Shown one piece after another: positions 22,370-34,100 of a DNA stretch of 64,000 nucleotides. Source of the DNA: Cryptomeria japonica (lineage: Eukaryota; Streptophyta; Pinopsida; Cupressales; Cupressaceae); the NCBI RefSeq assembly GCF_030272615.1, contig NC_081405.1, forward strand, positions 25,624,272-25,688,271, given 5' to 3'. Positions within the stretch are counted from its first letter, which is position 1, and the number at the start of each line of letters is the position of its first letter. The translations under genes and the position numbers were made by a program. The notes below the pieces were generated by a model. It was not told the DNA's origin and did not search any database. It saw only the letters and a list, made by a program, of their open reading frames with translations.

Positions 22370-24124
22370 ACCTTCGCATCATAGAACTCTATAAATGATG
22401 TTATCATGAAAGAACATTGCACATATTCTGATTTACACACTCACATCTCAACAACACACACTACACCTCCAAATTGATCTTCTATATGTACTATGTTATT
22501 TATTGCAAACATCAATTAGGTCAACCAAAAGCAAAGGATAAACATCAATAAATATTTTTACAGAACACCTCAACACTCGAAACTAGAATTGAGACAATGC
22601 ATAAATATTACAAACATGTCCTACAAGTCACAACAACTGAACCATCAATGCAAATAAATGCGCGTAGGAGTTGATGATCAGACATAGGAGCCAAGAATCA
22701 TCTACAAGCAAAACACCTATCACACAAAAAAGATCAAGCAAATATTTCATTCTCTATAACAACCAAAGAATTCTATATTATTGCTCAAAAGAATTAAAGA
22801 TTCAATATTGGAGGCTCAATTACAATGAATGAAAGACTTTCTTTATATAAATCAAGAGATTCTCTAATCCTATAATTAGAAGAACTAAAGCAATGTAAAG
22901 TAGGAGCTAAATTAAGATCAACTACTAGCTAAAAAAGCTAACTAGAAGTTCCTCTTGGTGAACTCAGACTATAAAAGCATAACACCTAGATAAAAATAAA
23001 GCACCTAAGTTTAGCTTAAGTGCAAAAATAATAAAAGGACCTAATTAATAAATAATTAGATAATTTTCCTAAAATTACTCCAACGCCCCCTTTAAGATTA
23101 ACTTAGGGATAAGCTAAAGAGCTAATGATGAATGCAAAATGCATGCATGAATGAGTCCCGACAATAAAGGCCTAATTAGGTTGTTGGATTTTGCCAAGAT
23201 CAAGAGCTCAATGAAATGTACAAAATAGAGACACAATATAGGACAAGAATAAACTATATTCTCATCAATAGAAAATGATCAATAATCAAGATTCAATAGT
23301 TGCATACAATGAATAGAGGCCTGCATATATAGGCAAGGCCATATGGATGTATGAGCACACAAACATGACATGTGGCTCAATAAGAAACAAGGGTAGGTAG
23401 GAAATAGGTGTGGGTAGGTAGGAGAAATAATATAATATTCCACATGAGGTGGATCACCCACCGAAGGTGGAATTATCACTCCACAATAAGTGGATATGAT
23501 AGTGTGATAACAAGATCAACACCATAAAAGGTGGAATTTCTCCTACACACACTATCCCAATGTGGCACAAACACCCAAGTGTCTCATATCCAAACTACTA
23601 TGAAATGCATTATCCTAAGTAAACTTAAGTAAGTGTAATAATACCCATGATGAATAATTATTTACACCAACATAGGTACTCGTGTACAAACCAATGCAAA
23701 GCAATGCAAATCACCCCAATGAGGTTTCTCTAAATAGAGAAAAGGAGAAAAATCACATGGGAAAAAAACTCTCTCCAAAAGCAAGAGATGCAATGAAAAA
23801 GGTACTACATGTGATTAAGATAAAGGAGTCCAAGTGGCCCCCCAAGTACAAAATCAGTCATAGAAGTACAATGAATATCCCCCCATAAGAGAGAATGAGG
23901 GTAAGAATCCCCCCAATGTAGAAGTAGCTCTTGTGCCAATGACAAATGCCTAGAGATAGAACATGATCCATTGCCTGCAAACAATGTGTCTCCCCTTCAA
24001 GAAGCCAATCTACTGGAGATATGAGAAGCCACTCCCATAAACTAGAAGATGTAGGAATTCATATCCAAATATATGATGATGCCTCTAAAAACTAATCATG
24101 TGTCTCCAAGTCCTTGGATGATGA
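22370..24124. other. Host sequence left of CopC, unclassified
   Basis: This is the left half of the DNA that received CopC; it continues at 53907. No recognisable protein. AT-rich, with phrases such as GGTGGAATT (23467, 23530), AGGTGGATCAC and several C-runs (23839, 23879, 23912). Short open frames at 23279-23479 and 23682-23888 lack homology that I know. It is probably the inside of a further non-autonomous element, because the right half ends in a gypsy-type LTR. Confidence 0.45.
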
Positions 24125-24505
24125 TGTTGGCAATATAAAGGAATTGATTAGTGTTGCATTGATGTTTTATCATTGATGTCAACACTAGCTGTTATGATTG
24201 GTTACCAACAGAAGGGACTATTAGCTGGATACTACCGACATGTTTGGATCAATAGAATATTGTTGGTTTGATGTTTTGGTTAGTTGGTATTGACTTGATG
24301 ATTATATACTATCATACACTCTAGTAAGCCTATATCGGTAAGGGTTTAAGGTTTTACCGATAGAGCTTTTACTGAGAATCTTTGACAGGATGCATAAGTG
24401 GTGTTGGTGCGGCTTCTAGATGGAATTCGGGATGTAGAAGGTGATCTTTGTTCATGGCTTGACTGATTGGGGACATCACTTTCACGTGGTGAATCTATTT
24501 GGGTC
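24125..24505 (+). repeat. CopC 5' LTR, first part
   Basis: Starts TGTTGGCAATATAAAGGAATTG, as does the 3' LTR at 45977, and runs to GGGTC (24501-24505), the target copy of NonA. Confidence 0.93.
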
Positions 24506-25294
24506 TGTTAGGATTCCCAAAGAAATTGAGAGGGGGGGGGGGGGTGAATCAGTCTAACTGGTTTATGAATTTACTTGACTTAAAACATGTAAAGCATATC
24601 AATACTATGTACCGGTAAACCAAAAATAATGTAGTAAACAAGAATAACAACAACCACATGAAAATAACACCATAACACAATATCTTAACAAGGAAAACCG
24701 GTGTGGGAAAACCTCGGTGGGATTTGTGATCCACAATATTCACTTAATGGCCAATAAGGGAATATTATTGTTTTACAAGAGGGGCCTGCACATGTAGGAA
24801 GGCCAAGTGCCTAAAGCTCATTGCTCAATTACAAAGGAAGTCACACTAACTTACAAAAATGGATTATACAAATCCAATGTCTTATACTACTTCATTTTAG
24901 CATCTACTATGCCAGATCTAGTACCGGTTTTAGCTCTGCTTCATACATAAACCCTTAACCTATATTTCGCATATTAGGTCTACATAATTTTTCCTATCAC
25001 ATTATTACTAAATGTTCTACAATGATCTCATACATATATGAGTCATATTATAACTCGCCATGTCGGCTTACAATGATTTTACAATTAATTATAAAATATG
25101 TTATCAACAAAATTCCTGTCGGCCAGAGTGCCGGTATACATCCTTTCACTGTCGGTGTTCTGTGTGCCAGTGTAGAGTTTATCATTGCTGGTGCCGATAT
25201 TTGTCTTTCCAGTATCATATGATTGCAAGGTTTCCATCAATGACAAAACCTTCAATCACCTACAATTTATCATTGGAGTATGCATTTGCCAACA
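24506..25294 (-). repeat. NonA 3' LTR
   Basis: On the plus strand it starts TGTTAGGATTCCCAAAG and ends TTTGCCAACA. It has a run of 13 G at 24532-24544 (the C-run box on the minus strand), the GGTTTTCCC/GTGTTATGG module (24640-24735) and an imperfect GTGGG...CCAC stem near 24717-24734. 789 bp. Confidence 0.92.
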
Positions 25295-25482
25295 ATCTCC
25301 CCCTTGGCATTGATGGCAACATTCATGAGAAAAATAAAAAAGTGTTAAAAAATGATATCCAAAAATAGTTTGCCAAAAATGTCTTACCAAAATTGTATAC
25401 CCAAAACTGTGTGCTCCCCCTGAGTAGATGAACTATTTTTCTCATTCCTCTACTCCCCCTTTGACATCAATGACAAAGGTTG
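25295..25482 (-). other. NonA polypurine-tract region
   Basis: Read on the minus strand, purine tracts with the core GGGGGAG occur near 25454 (TCAAAGGGGGAGTAG), 25415 (CTCAGGGGGAGCAC) and 25304 (CCAAGGGGGAGAT, adjoining the LTR). The GATGCCAA-like phrase before the last tract parallels CopC and NonB. Confidence 0.85.
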
Positions 25483-28400
25483 TCATTCGGTGTCAGTGGA
25501 GTCCTGCCTGACTTCTTGTAACTGGTGGGTTACAATTTGAAAAATGTCTATCAAAACTAGATTTATTCCATTGCCGAATGTTTTGAAGTCTTTTATGGCT
25601 TCTTGAGTCCTCTGCACTATACCGGTGAGTATGTGCATTTTCTCTTCCGGTGTCTTTAGTCTAGGAACCAGAGCCTCAAATATTTCTTTTCTCAAAGAAA
25701 TAAGATCCTCTAGTCTTGGACCAAGTCTGCATTTTAAGTCCTTTGCTTTGTCCTTTATTCTTTGTTTTTCATTTTCCAGTTTCTTGATTTTCTCTTCCTG
25801 CTCTGCAATTTTCTTCTCTAATTCCAAAAATGAGTCTGATGTTCCAATCAGATTATCAACAATATTATTAATCTTATCCTGTGCTTTTCTGATTTCTTTG
25901 TCAACATCCTCTGTTAATACATCCATTTTGCAAGTGTCCCTGTACAATTTCTTAAAGTCAAGAATGATTTCACTGAGTTCTGGTAAAAGAGTATCCATTT
26001 CCTCTTTGTTCTTATTCACAATTTCCATAAAGAAATTTTCTTTCTCTTTTATCATTCTTTCCTTAAATGTATCCTCATTTATTTTGTCCAGTGTTATTAG
26101 GTTGCCGGTTATATACTTAGACAATGTGTCTAATTGGCTCAAAGAATCTTTATTTTTCAACACTGCACTTTGATGCTATCATCTTCAAAATTGGTAAAGT
26201 GTCATCTATAGCCTTATAGGCTTGAGAATTGCACTCTGTTATTTTCTTTATTGAATCTAATAAGACCTCAGTTACATTAGTAGGTTTGAATTTTGTCATG
26301 GATGTTCCAGATGTTTGTCCAATAGTTTTTACAATCTGTAATCCGCCTGTTGTAGTTATAGATTTTCTTTCCTCTTTCTCTGGAAGATCTGTTTGAGTTT
26401 GCATTTCTACAAACAAAATTTTAGGCTTTTCATTTTCAGTCGGTGGCACAGTCTCTATCTATACCTATAAAGGAGCCTATTGCTCTACCTATTTCTCTAT
26501 GTTGTCCACTGTCGGTTTTTCCTCTGTGCTGCCTGTTGCCGGTGACTCAGTTGGTTTTCCAGTTTCAGTAGTTGCCAGTGGCTTAGTGGATGCATCAGTA
26601 TGCACATCTGTAGTTTTTGCCTTTCTAGTGTCTGGGGGTTCACTTGATCCTTCAGTTTGTTTTAGTTCCCCAATTTCAATGTTTTCTACTGCAATATTTC
26701 CTGTCGGTGGCTCTGTTGCCACATCTGATTTCTCAGTTGATTCCTTATCCACCATAATATTGACTTCCTGAGTGTCAATGTTCATTGTATATAACACCTC
26801 AGAATTAAGATTTGTATCCTCATGTGGTGTGTCCATACTCTTAGTTGCCGGTTGATTGCCAGTGGTGTCTACCGATGGAGTATCTAGAGGCGGTGGGGGT
26901 AAGTTGTCTATTATCTTTATACTGGGAGGCCTACCTACCTTACCTTTTCCTTTGTCCCTATCCTTTTGATATACCTTGAAGGTTTTAGGTTTTTGATATT
27001 CTTCCTCTTTCTCTTTTTCTACCAGGAATATGTCCCATGCATCTGTTGTTTCCTCTGTTACCCGATTCACTCTTCCTGCCATCAATGCTACATGCCGGGG
27101 AGCAGTTAAGAATATTGACCGGTTAGCCTCAGAGATTAATTGATCTATCTCATTAGATGAGTTAACAGGGTGCACTACAAGTAGTTTTTCAATCTTTATT
27201 TTCTTATCTAGCTCAACAATAGCTACTCTTCTAGCTTCTAATCTATTATATAGATCTGTTGGTATTTCATCAACAACTTGCATAAAAAATTTCTTGAAAA
27301 TATCTAAGTGGAAGATTACATTGTTCTCTACTTTCTCTTTGTCATCAACGGATAGTGTGTCATATAATTTGTTGATGTTCTTCAACTTTCCATCCTCTAT
27401 AATTTCACTGAGAAGTTTATCAATGGGAGCAATAGTTTGTCGCGTCTTCTTCTTAGGAGTCATCTTCTTTTTCTTTGGAGTTAATTTCTTTGTTGGGGGC
27501 CTCACTACCTGTTGCTTCTGTCTTGTCCTCTTTGGTGTAGGAGAAGGTGCCGGTGAAGGTTTTCTTTTCCTTTCAACTCTCCTAAATACAACAGGTATGT
27601 CACTTTTTGAAGAAGTTCCAGCTGGTGAAAGGTGAGTTTTCAGTTGAAGTGCTTCCAACTCACTTTCAGTTATACTGGTTTGTTTTAGCACATCTTCTTT
27701 AATAGCTTTAGCCTGCCGGGTTCCTTTTCTAACAATTGCCTCAACCTTCTTAACTCTTTTCCTTGATTGAATTTGGCTTTCTATAGTTTCAACACTACCA
27801 AATACTTTTTATTCTGGTTCCTTAGGAGCTTCCAAGAGGGCTTTTGCATAAGTTTCTATTATGTTGTCATCAGTTTCATACCCCATTTCTATAGCCCAGA
27901 TGGTTCTAGAAATAACTGCCTCCATCCAAATTTCATCTTTCTTTATCACAAAATAGATTTCCTTTTGGTACTTATCCACAATAGCTTGTGATAACCTTAC
28001 TCTTGTTTTCATTCGAGCCTTTAGTGCTTGAAAGTGCTCATTTATGGTTTTCTCCCTGTTCTCTCCCATATTGTTCAGCAATTCTGATAGTTGTTTTCCT
28101 ACTGGTATATCAAATCCAAAATCTTTAGTACCAATACCAGGTACTTATTTGGTTATGTATAGCATCAGACAAACAAGAAGGTTTCCAAATCTGAATGTCC
28201 CTTTCTTTTCCCTTTTGATCTTTCCTAGATTGTCTATTAGCTCATCTTTAAGCCATTCACATATGTCTATCCTTGCATTATCATTTACCATATCATAGAC
28301 ACTCTTAATACATAGGCTAGAAAATGAGTTTAACCTATTTGCATGTGTAGGTTTGTAACCTAAGATCATACTGATAAATATGATATTTACATCCTTTACA

Positions 28401-28933
28401 TCATTTACCCTTAGTGATCTTTTATCAAATGTTGCACTGCTTAGGTTTGTCACTAAGTCATTTGAGACCTTCTTAGTTTTGTCAAGTCTATTGCCAGTGG
28501 AGGGTAACCCTGTTACTACCCTTACTGCTTCTTTTGTGATCTTGTGAATAGAGTCTAACCAGAAAAATTCACCATGTACTCTGCTTAACACAATCCTTAT
28601 GATATCCTCAAGGAAATCTGGGATACTAAGAATTTCTGTGAAACCTAGGGTTTCTACTATCTTGTGTTCAGGTTTGACATTTTTGGATTCATCGTAGATT
28701 ACAGTCTCATAAATATTTTTAATTTCATCATCACCTAGTTCATCAATATGACAATGTATATACATTCTAGGGTTTTCAACATATACTACTCCTTTAGGGA
28801 TTTGGGAGAATGCACCTACACTGTCATCTTTCTTAGCAATTTTGGGAACTAGCTAAAAAACATGTCTAGGTCGCTTAATAACTTCAACAATAGTAGGGTT
28901 TGCAATAAATTCAGGAGTGGATGAAGATGCCAT
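25483..28933 (-). pseudogene. NonA ORF2, large protein of unknown function
   Basis: ATG at 28933 (MASSSTPEFIANPT) and one frame down to about 26160, with stops near 28857, 28145, 27809 and 26489, then a frameshift and an open stretch to 25483. About 1150 codons. Part 1 (28765-27809) aligns by eye to NonB ORF2: FLEDIIRIVLSRVHGEF, then ITKEAVRVVTGLPSTGN and FRFGNLLVCLMLYITK. Part 2 (27691-26489, 400 codons) has basic segments (KKLTPKKKKMTPKKK, nuclear-signal-like) and a Thr/Pro/Glu-rich tail. Part 3 (26449-25483) is predicted coiled coil (ELEKKIAEQEEKIKKLENEK). No signal peptide, membrane span or enzyme motif seen. Not a family I can name. The N-terminal region is kept in two elements with different LTRs, which suggests it once was under selection. 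Confidence 0.8.
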
Positions 28934-29431
28934 AGCTATAAATACCTCAATCTACCTTAAGGATGAATGCTTTGATGGATTGCTACACTTCTTTGCTTGG
29001 AGTACCTTCACTCGGGAATTTTCACGCTCTTGAAGATTTGAATGCTCGGTGAATGAAAAAAGAGCCAAAGCACTTGCTTTATAATGTTATTTTTGCCAAC
29101 TACCATATTTAATTCTTGCAAGTTAAGTTACAACTTAACTCATCTGCCGGTATAGAAGTAATTTCAACTTCTCACCATCAATCGAGGGAATAATAGCATG
29201 TTTTTCATTTTGTTGCTAAATCCCCAAAAGAATTTTCTTTAGTTAGATGAAGAGTCTCCTGTTGGTGGAGTGTTACTCTATTCTGTCGGTGGAGGTGTAA
29301 TCATATCGACATTCTGATATGACTTTCTGATCCATTGTTTTGAAAATTCTTGCTTTACCTCTTCAACTTTTTCTTTACCTTTCAAATTAGGACCTTTGTT
29401 ATTTGCCGGTGATGCCTTACTTCTACAAAAT
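28934..29431 (-). other. NonA ORF1 tail remnant and inter-ORF spacer
   Basis: Just past the ORF1 stop the minus strand, in another frame, gives CHIAKFCRSK, which matches the fourth zinc knuckle of NonB ORF1 (GHIARFCRSRK); ORF1 was therefore cut by a frameshift. The rest is a short Lys/Glu-rich tail and about 300 bp without coding signal before ORF2. Confidence 0.65.
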
Positions 29432-30382
29432 TTAGCAATATGTCACATTGTTCTTTTGAATAGCTTTCCCATATCCCATGCCGGTATGTGTTTTGCATTG
29501 ATTAGATAAGTGCCCAAATCTTCCACAAACATAACATCTCACATTCATTCTGCAATTTTCTGAATTATGACCAACTTTGTTGCATTTAAAACATTGACCG
29601 GTGGGTGTATTAATGCTCTGATAATTTATAGATCTACACTGATTTTCTCTATGACCATACTTGTTATAGTTAAAGCATTTTCCATTGAACTTGTAAGCAG
29701 TAGGTTGTCTTACCGGTTTGCTATGATCATGATTGTTTGCAGTACCAGAGCTTTCACCAACTTCAAAGCCAAGGCCATTAGTGTCACCATTAGGTTTTTG
29801 ATTCTTTAGCATGTTACCAAGTTCTTCTGAGATTTTCTTTAATTTCTCCTTGTGTTGATTTGCAGTAGCTAGTTCTCTTTCCAAGATTCCTTTCTGTCTC
29901 ATGAGCTCATTTGTGTCATTTTGTGTATGCATTAGATCTGTCTTCGACATATCATTTTCATGACTAAGTCTTGTGTTTTCATTTCCAGCATCATTTAGTC
30001 TTCTGGCCAAGTCTTCTTCATTCTTCTTCCTATCTTCAATTTCTTTGCAAAATCTCATAGTCATATCCTGCATCTCATTCTTTGTTGTACTGTTTTCTTG
30101 TCTTATCTTGTTTACTAGATCATTCAGAGTTTCCTTATCATCATTCTCATTTTGCATCTTTTCACAAAGTTCTCTTCTCTTATTTCTTGCAATGGTAATA
30201 TTTTCTTGAAGTGCTTGAATGATATCCTGAGTAGCCTTTAGATCATCTTCAAGTTTGATATTCTTCACCTTTTCTGCATCATAGTCTGAAAGAGCTGTTT
30301 CCAATTGTTTCTTCAAGTTTTCCATTTCTACCGGTGTTAAGATCTTCCTCAAGCTGTTAGGCTTTTGAAAATAGAGGACCAA
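29432..30382 (-). CDS. NonA ORF1, Gag-like coiled-coil/zinc-knuckle protein
   Basis: 316 codons open from ATG at 30382, directly beside the primer-binding site, as expected for the first gene of an LTR element; a Met at about codon 20 (MENLKKQLETAL) is an equally good start. Residues about 20-200 are a continuous heptad-rich coiled coil. Near the C-terminus are CCHC knuckles: a degenerate one (CFNYNKYGHRENQC), then CFKCNKVGHNSENC and CYVCGRFGHLSNQC. Such knuckles bind RNA in retroelement Gag proteins; the coiled coil probably drives assembly. It lacks the UBN2-type domain seen in CopA gag. A frameshift removes the fourth knuckle. Homologous to NonB ORF1. Confidence 0.85.
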   Translation of the reverse strand: MVLYFQKPNSLRKILTPVEMENLKKQLETALSDYDAEKVKNIKLEDDLKATQDIIQALQENITIARNKRRELCEKMQNENDDKETLNDLVNKIRQENSTTKNEMQDMTMRFCKEIEDRKKNEEDLARRLNDAGNENTRLSHENDMSKTDLMHTQNDTNELMRQKGILERELATANQHKEKLKKISEELGNMLKNQKPNGDTNGLGFEVGESSGTANNHDHSKPVRQPTAYKFNGKCFNYNKYGHRENQCRSINYQSINTPTGQCFKCNKVGHNSENCRMNVRCYVCGRFGHLSNQCKTHTGMGYGKAIQKNNVTYC

Positions 30383-30396
30383 GCTCTGATACCAAT
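30379..30396 (-). other. NonA primer-binding site
   Basis: Minus strand reads ATTGGTATCAGAGCTTGG right after the LTR end CCTAACA. This is a perfect copia-type site for initiator methionine tRNA. Confidence 0.92.
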
Positions 30397-30786
30397 TGTT
30401 AGGATTCCCAAAGATACTGAGAGGGGGGGAGGGGTGAATCAGTATCTAACCGGTTTATGAATTTACTTGACTTAAAACATGTAAAGCATATCTATACTGT
30501 GTACCAGTAAACCAAAAATAATGCAGTAAATAAGAATAACAACAACCACATGAAAAACACACCATAACACAATATTTTAATGAGGAAACCCAGTGTGGAA
30601 AAAACCTTGGTGGGATTTGTGACCCACAATATTCACTTACTAGCCAATAGGGGAATATTACTGTTTTACAAGAGGGGCCTACACATGTAGGAAGGCCAAG
30701 TGCCTAGATCTCACTGCTCAATTACAAAGGAAGTCACACTGACTTACAAAAATGGATTATACAAATCCAATGTCTTGTACTGCTTC
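30397..30786 (-). repeat. NonA 5' LTR, outer part (left of NonG)
   Basis: Starts TGTTAGGATTCCCAAAG like the other NonA LTR and is interrupted after GCTTC (30782-30786) by NonG; it continues at 40177. Joined length about 791 bp against 789 bp. Confidence 0.92.
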
Positions 30787-32019
30787 TGTAGCTTAGGAAA
30801 TAGGAAATCATCACAAACAAGTCAAAATACTAATCTAGCTCAATCACGAAAACTAAAATGCAATGATCTATCCTAAACACACTCAATAAAGACATAAAGA
30901 TAAAACATTCAAAACTAAATACTATGCAAACCATATGTGGATATGAATGCTTCCTTCATGCGGCTCCATTATTCTTCTTTCCTCTTCAAATAGTTTGGTT
31001 GTGGATCTCACCTACAAGTGCACATACATGATTGAAAGCAAGTAGGTAAGAAAGTTGCTCAAAAGTACTCAAAGCATGATTGATTAGAAATTTGATAATC
31101 TGATTAGGGGATCTGGGGATTCAAAAATGCGATCAATTGGGGATCTTTGATTGAAGAAATTCATCCAATTTATAGAGAAATTGGAGAAATGATCAAATTA
31201 GCATGATAATGATTCGAATGGAAATTCAAATCAAGAATAGCAAAATTATGACATGTGTATGACAAATTGCTATGCAAGGATTTATGACAATTTATGACAA
31301 TTTATGACAAATTGCTATGCAAGGATTTATGACAAGATTTTGGAATAGAAATAGACATTTAGGAATTTAGGAAATTAAGTTGGAAATAATGACTTGGAAA
31401 TTAGGAAATTGATGAAAATTAGGTAAATTAATTAATAATTTCTCATTAATTAATTAATTTACAAAAATAGGAGGAATTAATTAGCCAATTAAATAAACAT
31501 TTAATTGTGACAAGAAGACCTAGGATAAATAAATAAATTATTTAACCTAGAGGGAAAATGCCAAACAAGATTAAATGAATAAATCATAAAACCTTGGAAG
31601 ATGAATTAGAAATGCAAAGATGATAATTAGGTCTTGACAAAGGATAATTGATATCGATTCGATCATGATTTTGGATTGATAAATGATTTGATTGATAAAT
31701 GCGCTGAGGAACAATGACAAATTGATCCAAATTGACATGATTGAAGAGGACAAGGATCGATGACAAATCGATCGTAAAATGACGAGATTGACAAGGACAA
31801 AGATCAACCAAAATCATGACTGAAGATTGTTGCCGACAAGACCAAATTCGAAAGCGAGACAGATGAAGAATGTAGAAGAAGGACTCGATGCTCGCAAATG
31901 ATAAAAACCAAGTGCGTGACATAGGAGAAATGTTAATGCGACGCAAAAACCTAAAATGAGGCAATGCGCAAATGTTAAAGTATGATCCCGCAAGCGTTGA
32001 CCATTTTTAGGTGTCTACA
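30787..32019 (-). repeat. NonG 3' LTR
   Basis: 1233 bp, from TGTAGCTTAGGAAAT to AGGTGTCTACA on the plus strand. It contains three TTATGACAAT units near 31282-31312 (four in the other LTR), which explains the 10-bp length difference. Next to it, 32020-32040 carries the polypurine tract on the minus strand. Confidence 0.94.
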
Positions 32020-34100
32020 TTTTGCCCCTCTTTGAGACAATGCGATTTTAAGCGTTGTTTCAAAGAACAGTAATGAAAATGCCCCAGACAATGACAATGA
32101 CATATGCATGCCCCCTCGAGGAATTGGCTGGAAACATCCAGAAAAGAGGCCAATTCATTGATAAGAATGATAGAAAATGATAGGATCAAATGGCTCGCCA
32201 AGACTGATAGAAGAAATGTTAGTAAGAAGAAATTAGACGGAGGACAATTAGAGATGAAGAAAAACTTGCTTTCACATATGCACATAAGTAGGTGAGAACC
32301 TTTATTTTAATGTAGCAAAATGGATGCGTAGCATTATGGCATTGAAGGCCAGAGCTGAAATGCAACCCTTTTTGCAAAAGACAGACACATCACAGACAAA
32401 CAACAATCACAAAAAAAGAAAGGGACCATGATCCATCCCGGTCACTCTAAATCACTCAGTGACATCATCAAGCAACATAGGAACATGATCGAAGATAAAT
32501 CAATAAAAGGATAGGATGCACAAATTCCAACAAATCAAACTAACATCTTGATCTTCATTGTCAGAAGTTGAAAGTGTTGATAGGACGATCATGCTATCTG
32601 GTTTTAGGGAATGCGGTACCCCGTCTAAGACAGGACACAGTCTGGTTTTGAGTATACCACACCCTGTATAAGACCCATGATAGAAGAAACAAGGACAAAT
32701 GATAGTGATACTGATATTCGATTGTTATGACAATTATGATCAGTTTGAATGTCTAGTTTGTTTGAAAAAGAAGTTCATCTGTTTAAGCGTGATTTCATTA
32801 AAGCACAGTGTGTGATTGCGTGTCATTGGATGTATACTTAGCGATCTGTCTATGCACCAAGAGAATATTTATTGCAAAATGCTTGGTTTTGGATTTTAAT
32901 GTTTGAAAAAAAAAATTTGTTCATTTTTTTCAAGACTTTATATGATTTTTTTTAGGGATTTATTTCAAGACATTTTTCATTTTTTTTGAATTATTTCAGG
33001 ATATTTTTCATTTTTTTTTGAATTATTTCAAGACATTATTTGATTTTTAAGATTTTGCCCCCAGTGTCTAGCAAGGCAAGGAATATGATAGGTGACTAAA
33101 TAGGCTTGCTAAAATGATGGTGGATAGAGGGAAGACAAAGGCCTTTTATCATGGATACAATATAGATGCAATTTCCAAGGGCTATTGCATAATGGGACAA
33201 GAGACTCGATATGACAATGTAAAGTAGGAACATGGCATGAGGGACATGTCAAGAGGTTTTTGAAACCATGTTTAAATTTTGTGTCCTTATGTCAAATCAA
33301 GATCAAGGGATAGAAAGAGTGTATGGATAGTGATAAGAGATGGATAGGATAAGCAAGACCAAGAATGGATAAGGAACATGGACTGAAGGTTGGGATAGGA
33401 TACGGGATAGTGCCAGAAAGTTGCAATAAGCTAGGGAATATGGATGAAAGGTTATAATAAGCAAATGGATAAAGAACAAAAGCTATGATGGACTAAAAGC
33501 TGCAAATAAGATGCATGATGCTCATGATGATCCTCAGCCTTGTCAAGATCAAAGGTGGAAAGAGGAAATGGATATGAGGGATGATAGGACAAGGAAGGGT
33601 AATAGGACATGAAGGAGTATGACATGGTATGATAGGATAATGAAGGGCAATAGGATATGAAGGAGGAAACCTACCCCCAAGTGTGGTATGCAAGAAGTTC
33701 ATAGATTACGCATGACGCTTGTTTGCCAGGTTTTCATCACGGTACTTGCCCAAGGCGCTTGTTTGCCAAGTTTTCACCAGTGGACGAATTATTTTTCTTT
33801 ACTTTTTTTCTTTTTTCACTTTTTTTTTTTTCAATTTTTTTCAATTTTTTTGTATTTTGACTTTTTCAATAGAAGATGGACACATGATAGGGGATGGAAG
33901 AAGGACTCAAACATCTTTTTGTTTTGATAGTAGCCTTGAAAAAAATGGACCATGACCTTTAAAAGTATGCTCAAAGACATTGGTAGGATAAGGGCATGGA
34001 AAAGAGATGAAACTAAGGCAAGGATTTATGCAAAGGATTGGATCAAAGAGATCGAAGGATGGAAAATATGCATTAGATAATGGATAGGGTATTGGAAGAA
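32020..34100 (-). other. NonG 3' non-coding region
   Basis: Minus-strand polypurine tract GTCTCAAAGAGGGGCAAAA at the LTR edge, and CTCGAGGGGGCA about 80 bp further in, shared with GypB. 32905-33045 has three roughly 38-bp T-rich repeats (TTATTTCA(A/G)GACATTTTTC), 33786-33870 long T-runs, and 33715-33780 two copies of GCTTGTTTGCCA(A/G)GTTTTCA. No coding signal: the A+T-rich open frames on either strand are repeat artefacts. Confidence 0.6.

Noticed and set aside
25625-26173. 182-codon Ser/Phe-rich plus-strand frame
   Set aside because: Antisense shadow of the coiled-coil end of NonA ORF2.
25483-28933. ORF2 as a Sirevirus env-like gene
   Set aside because: Env-like ORFs follow pol and show membrane segments; here there is no pol, no signal peptide and no membrane span. 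Coiled coil alone is not enough.
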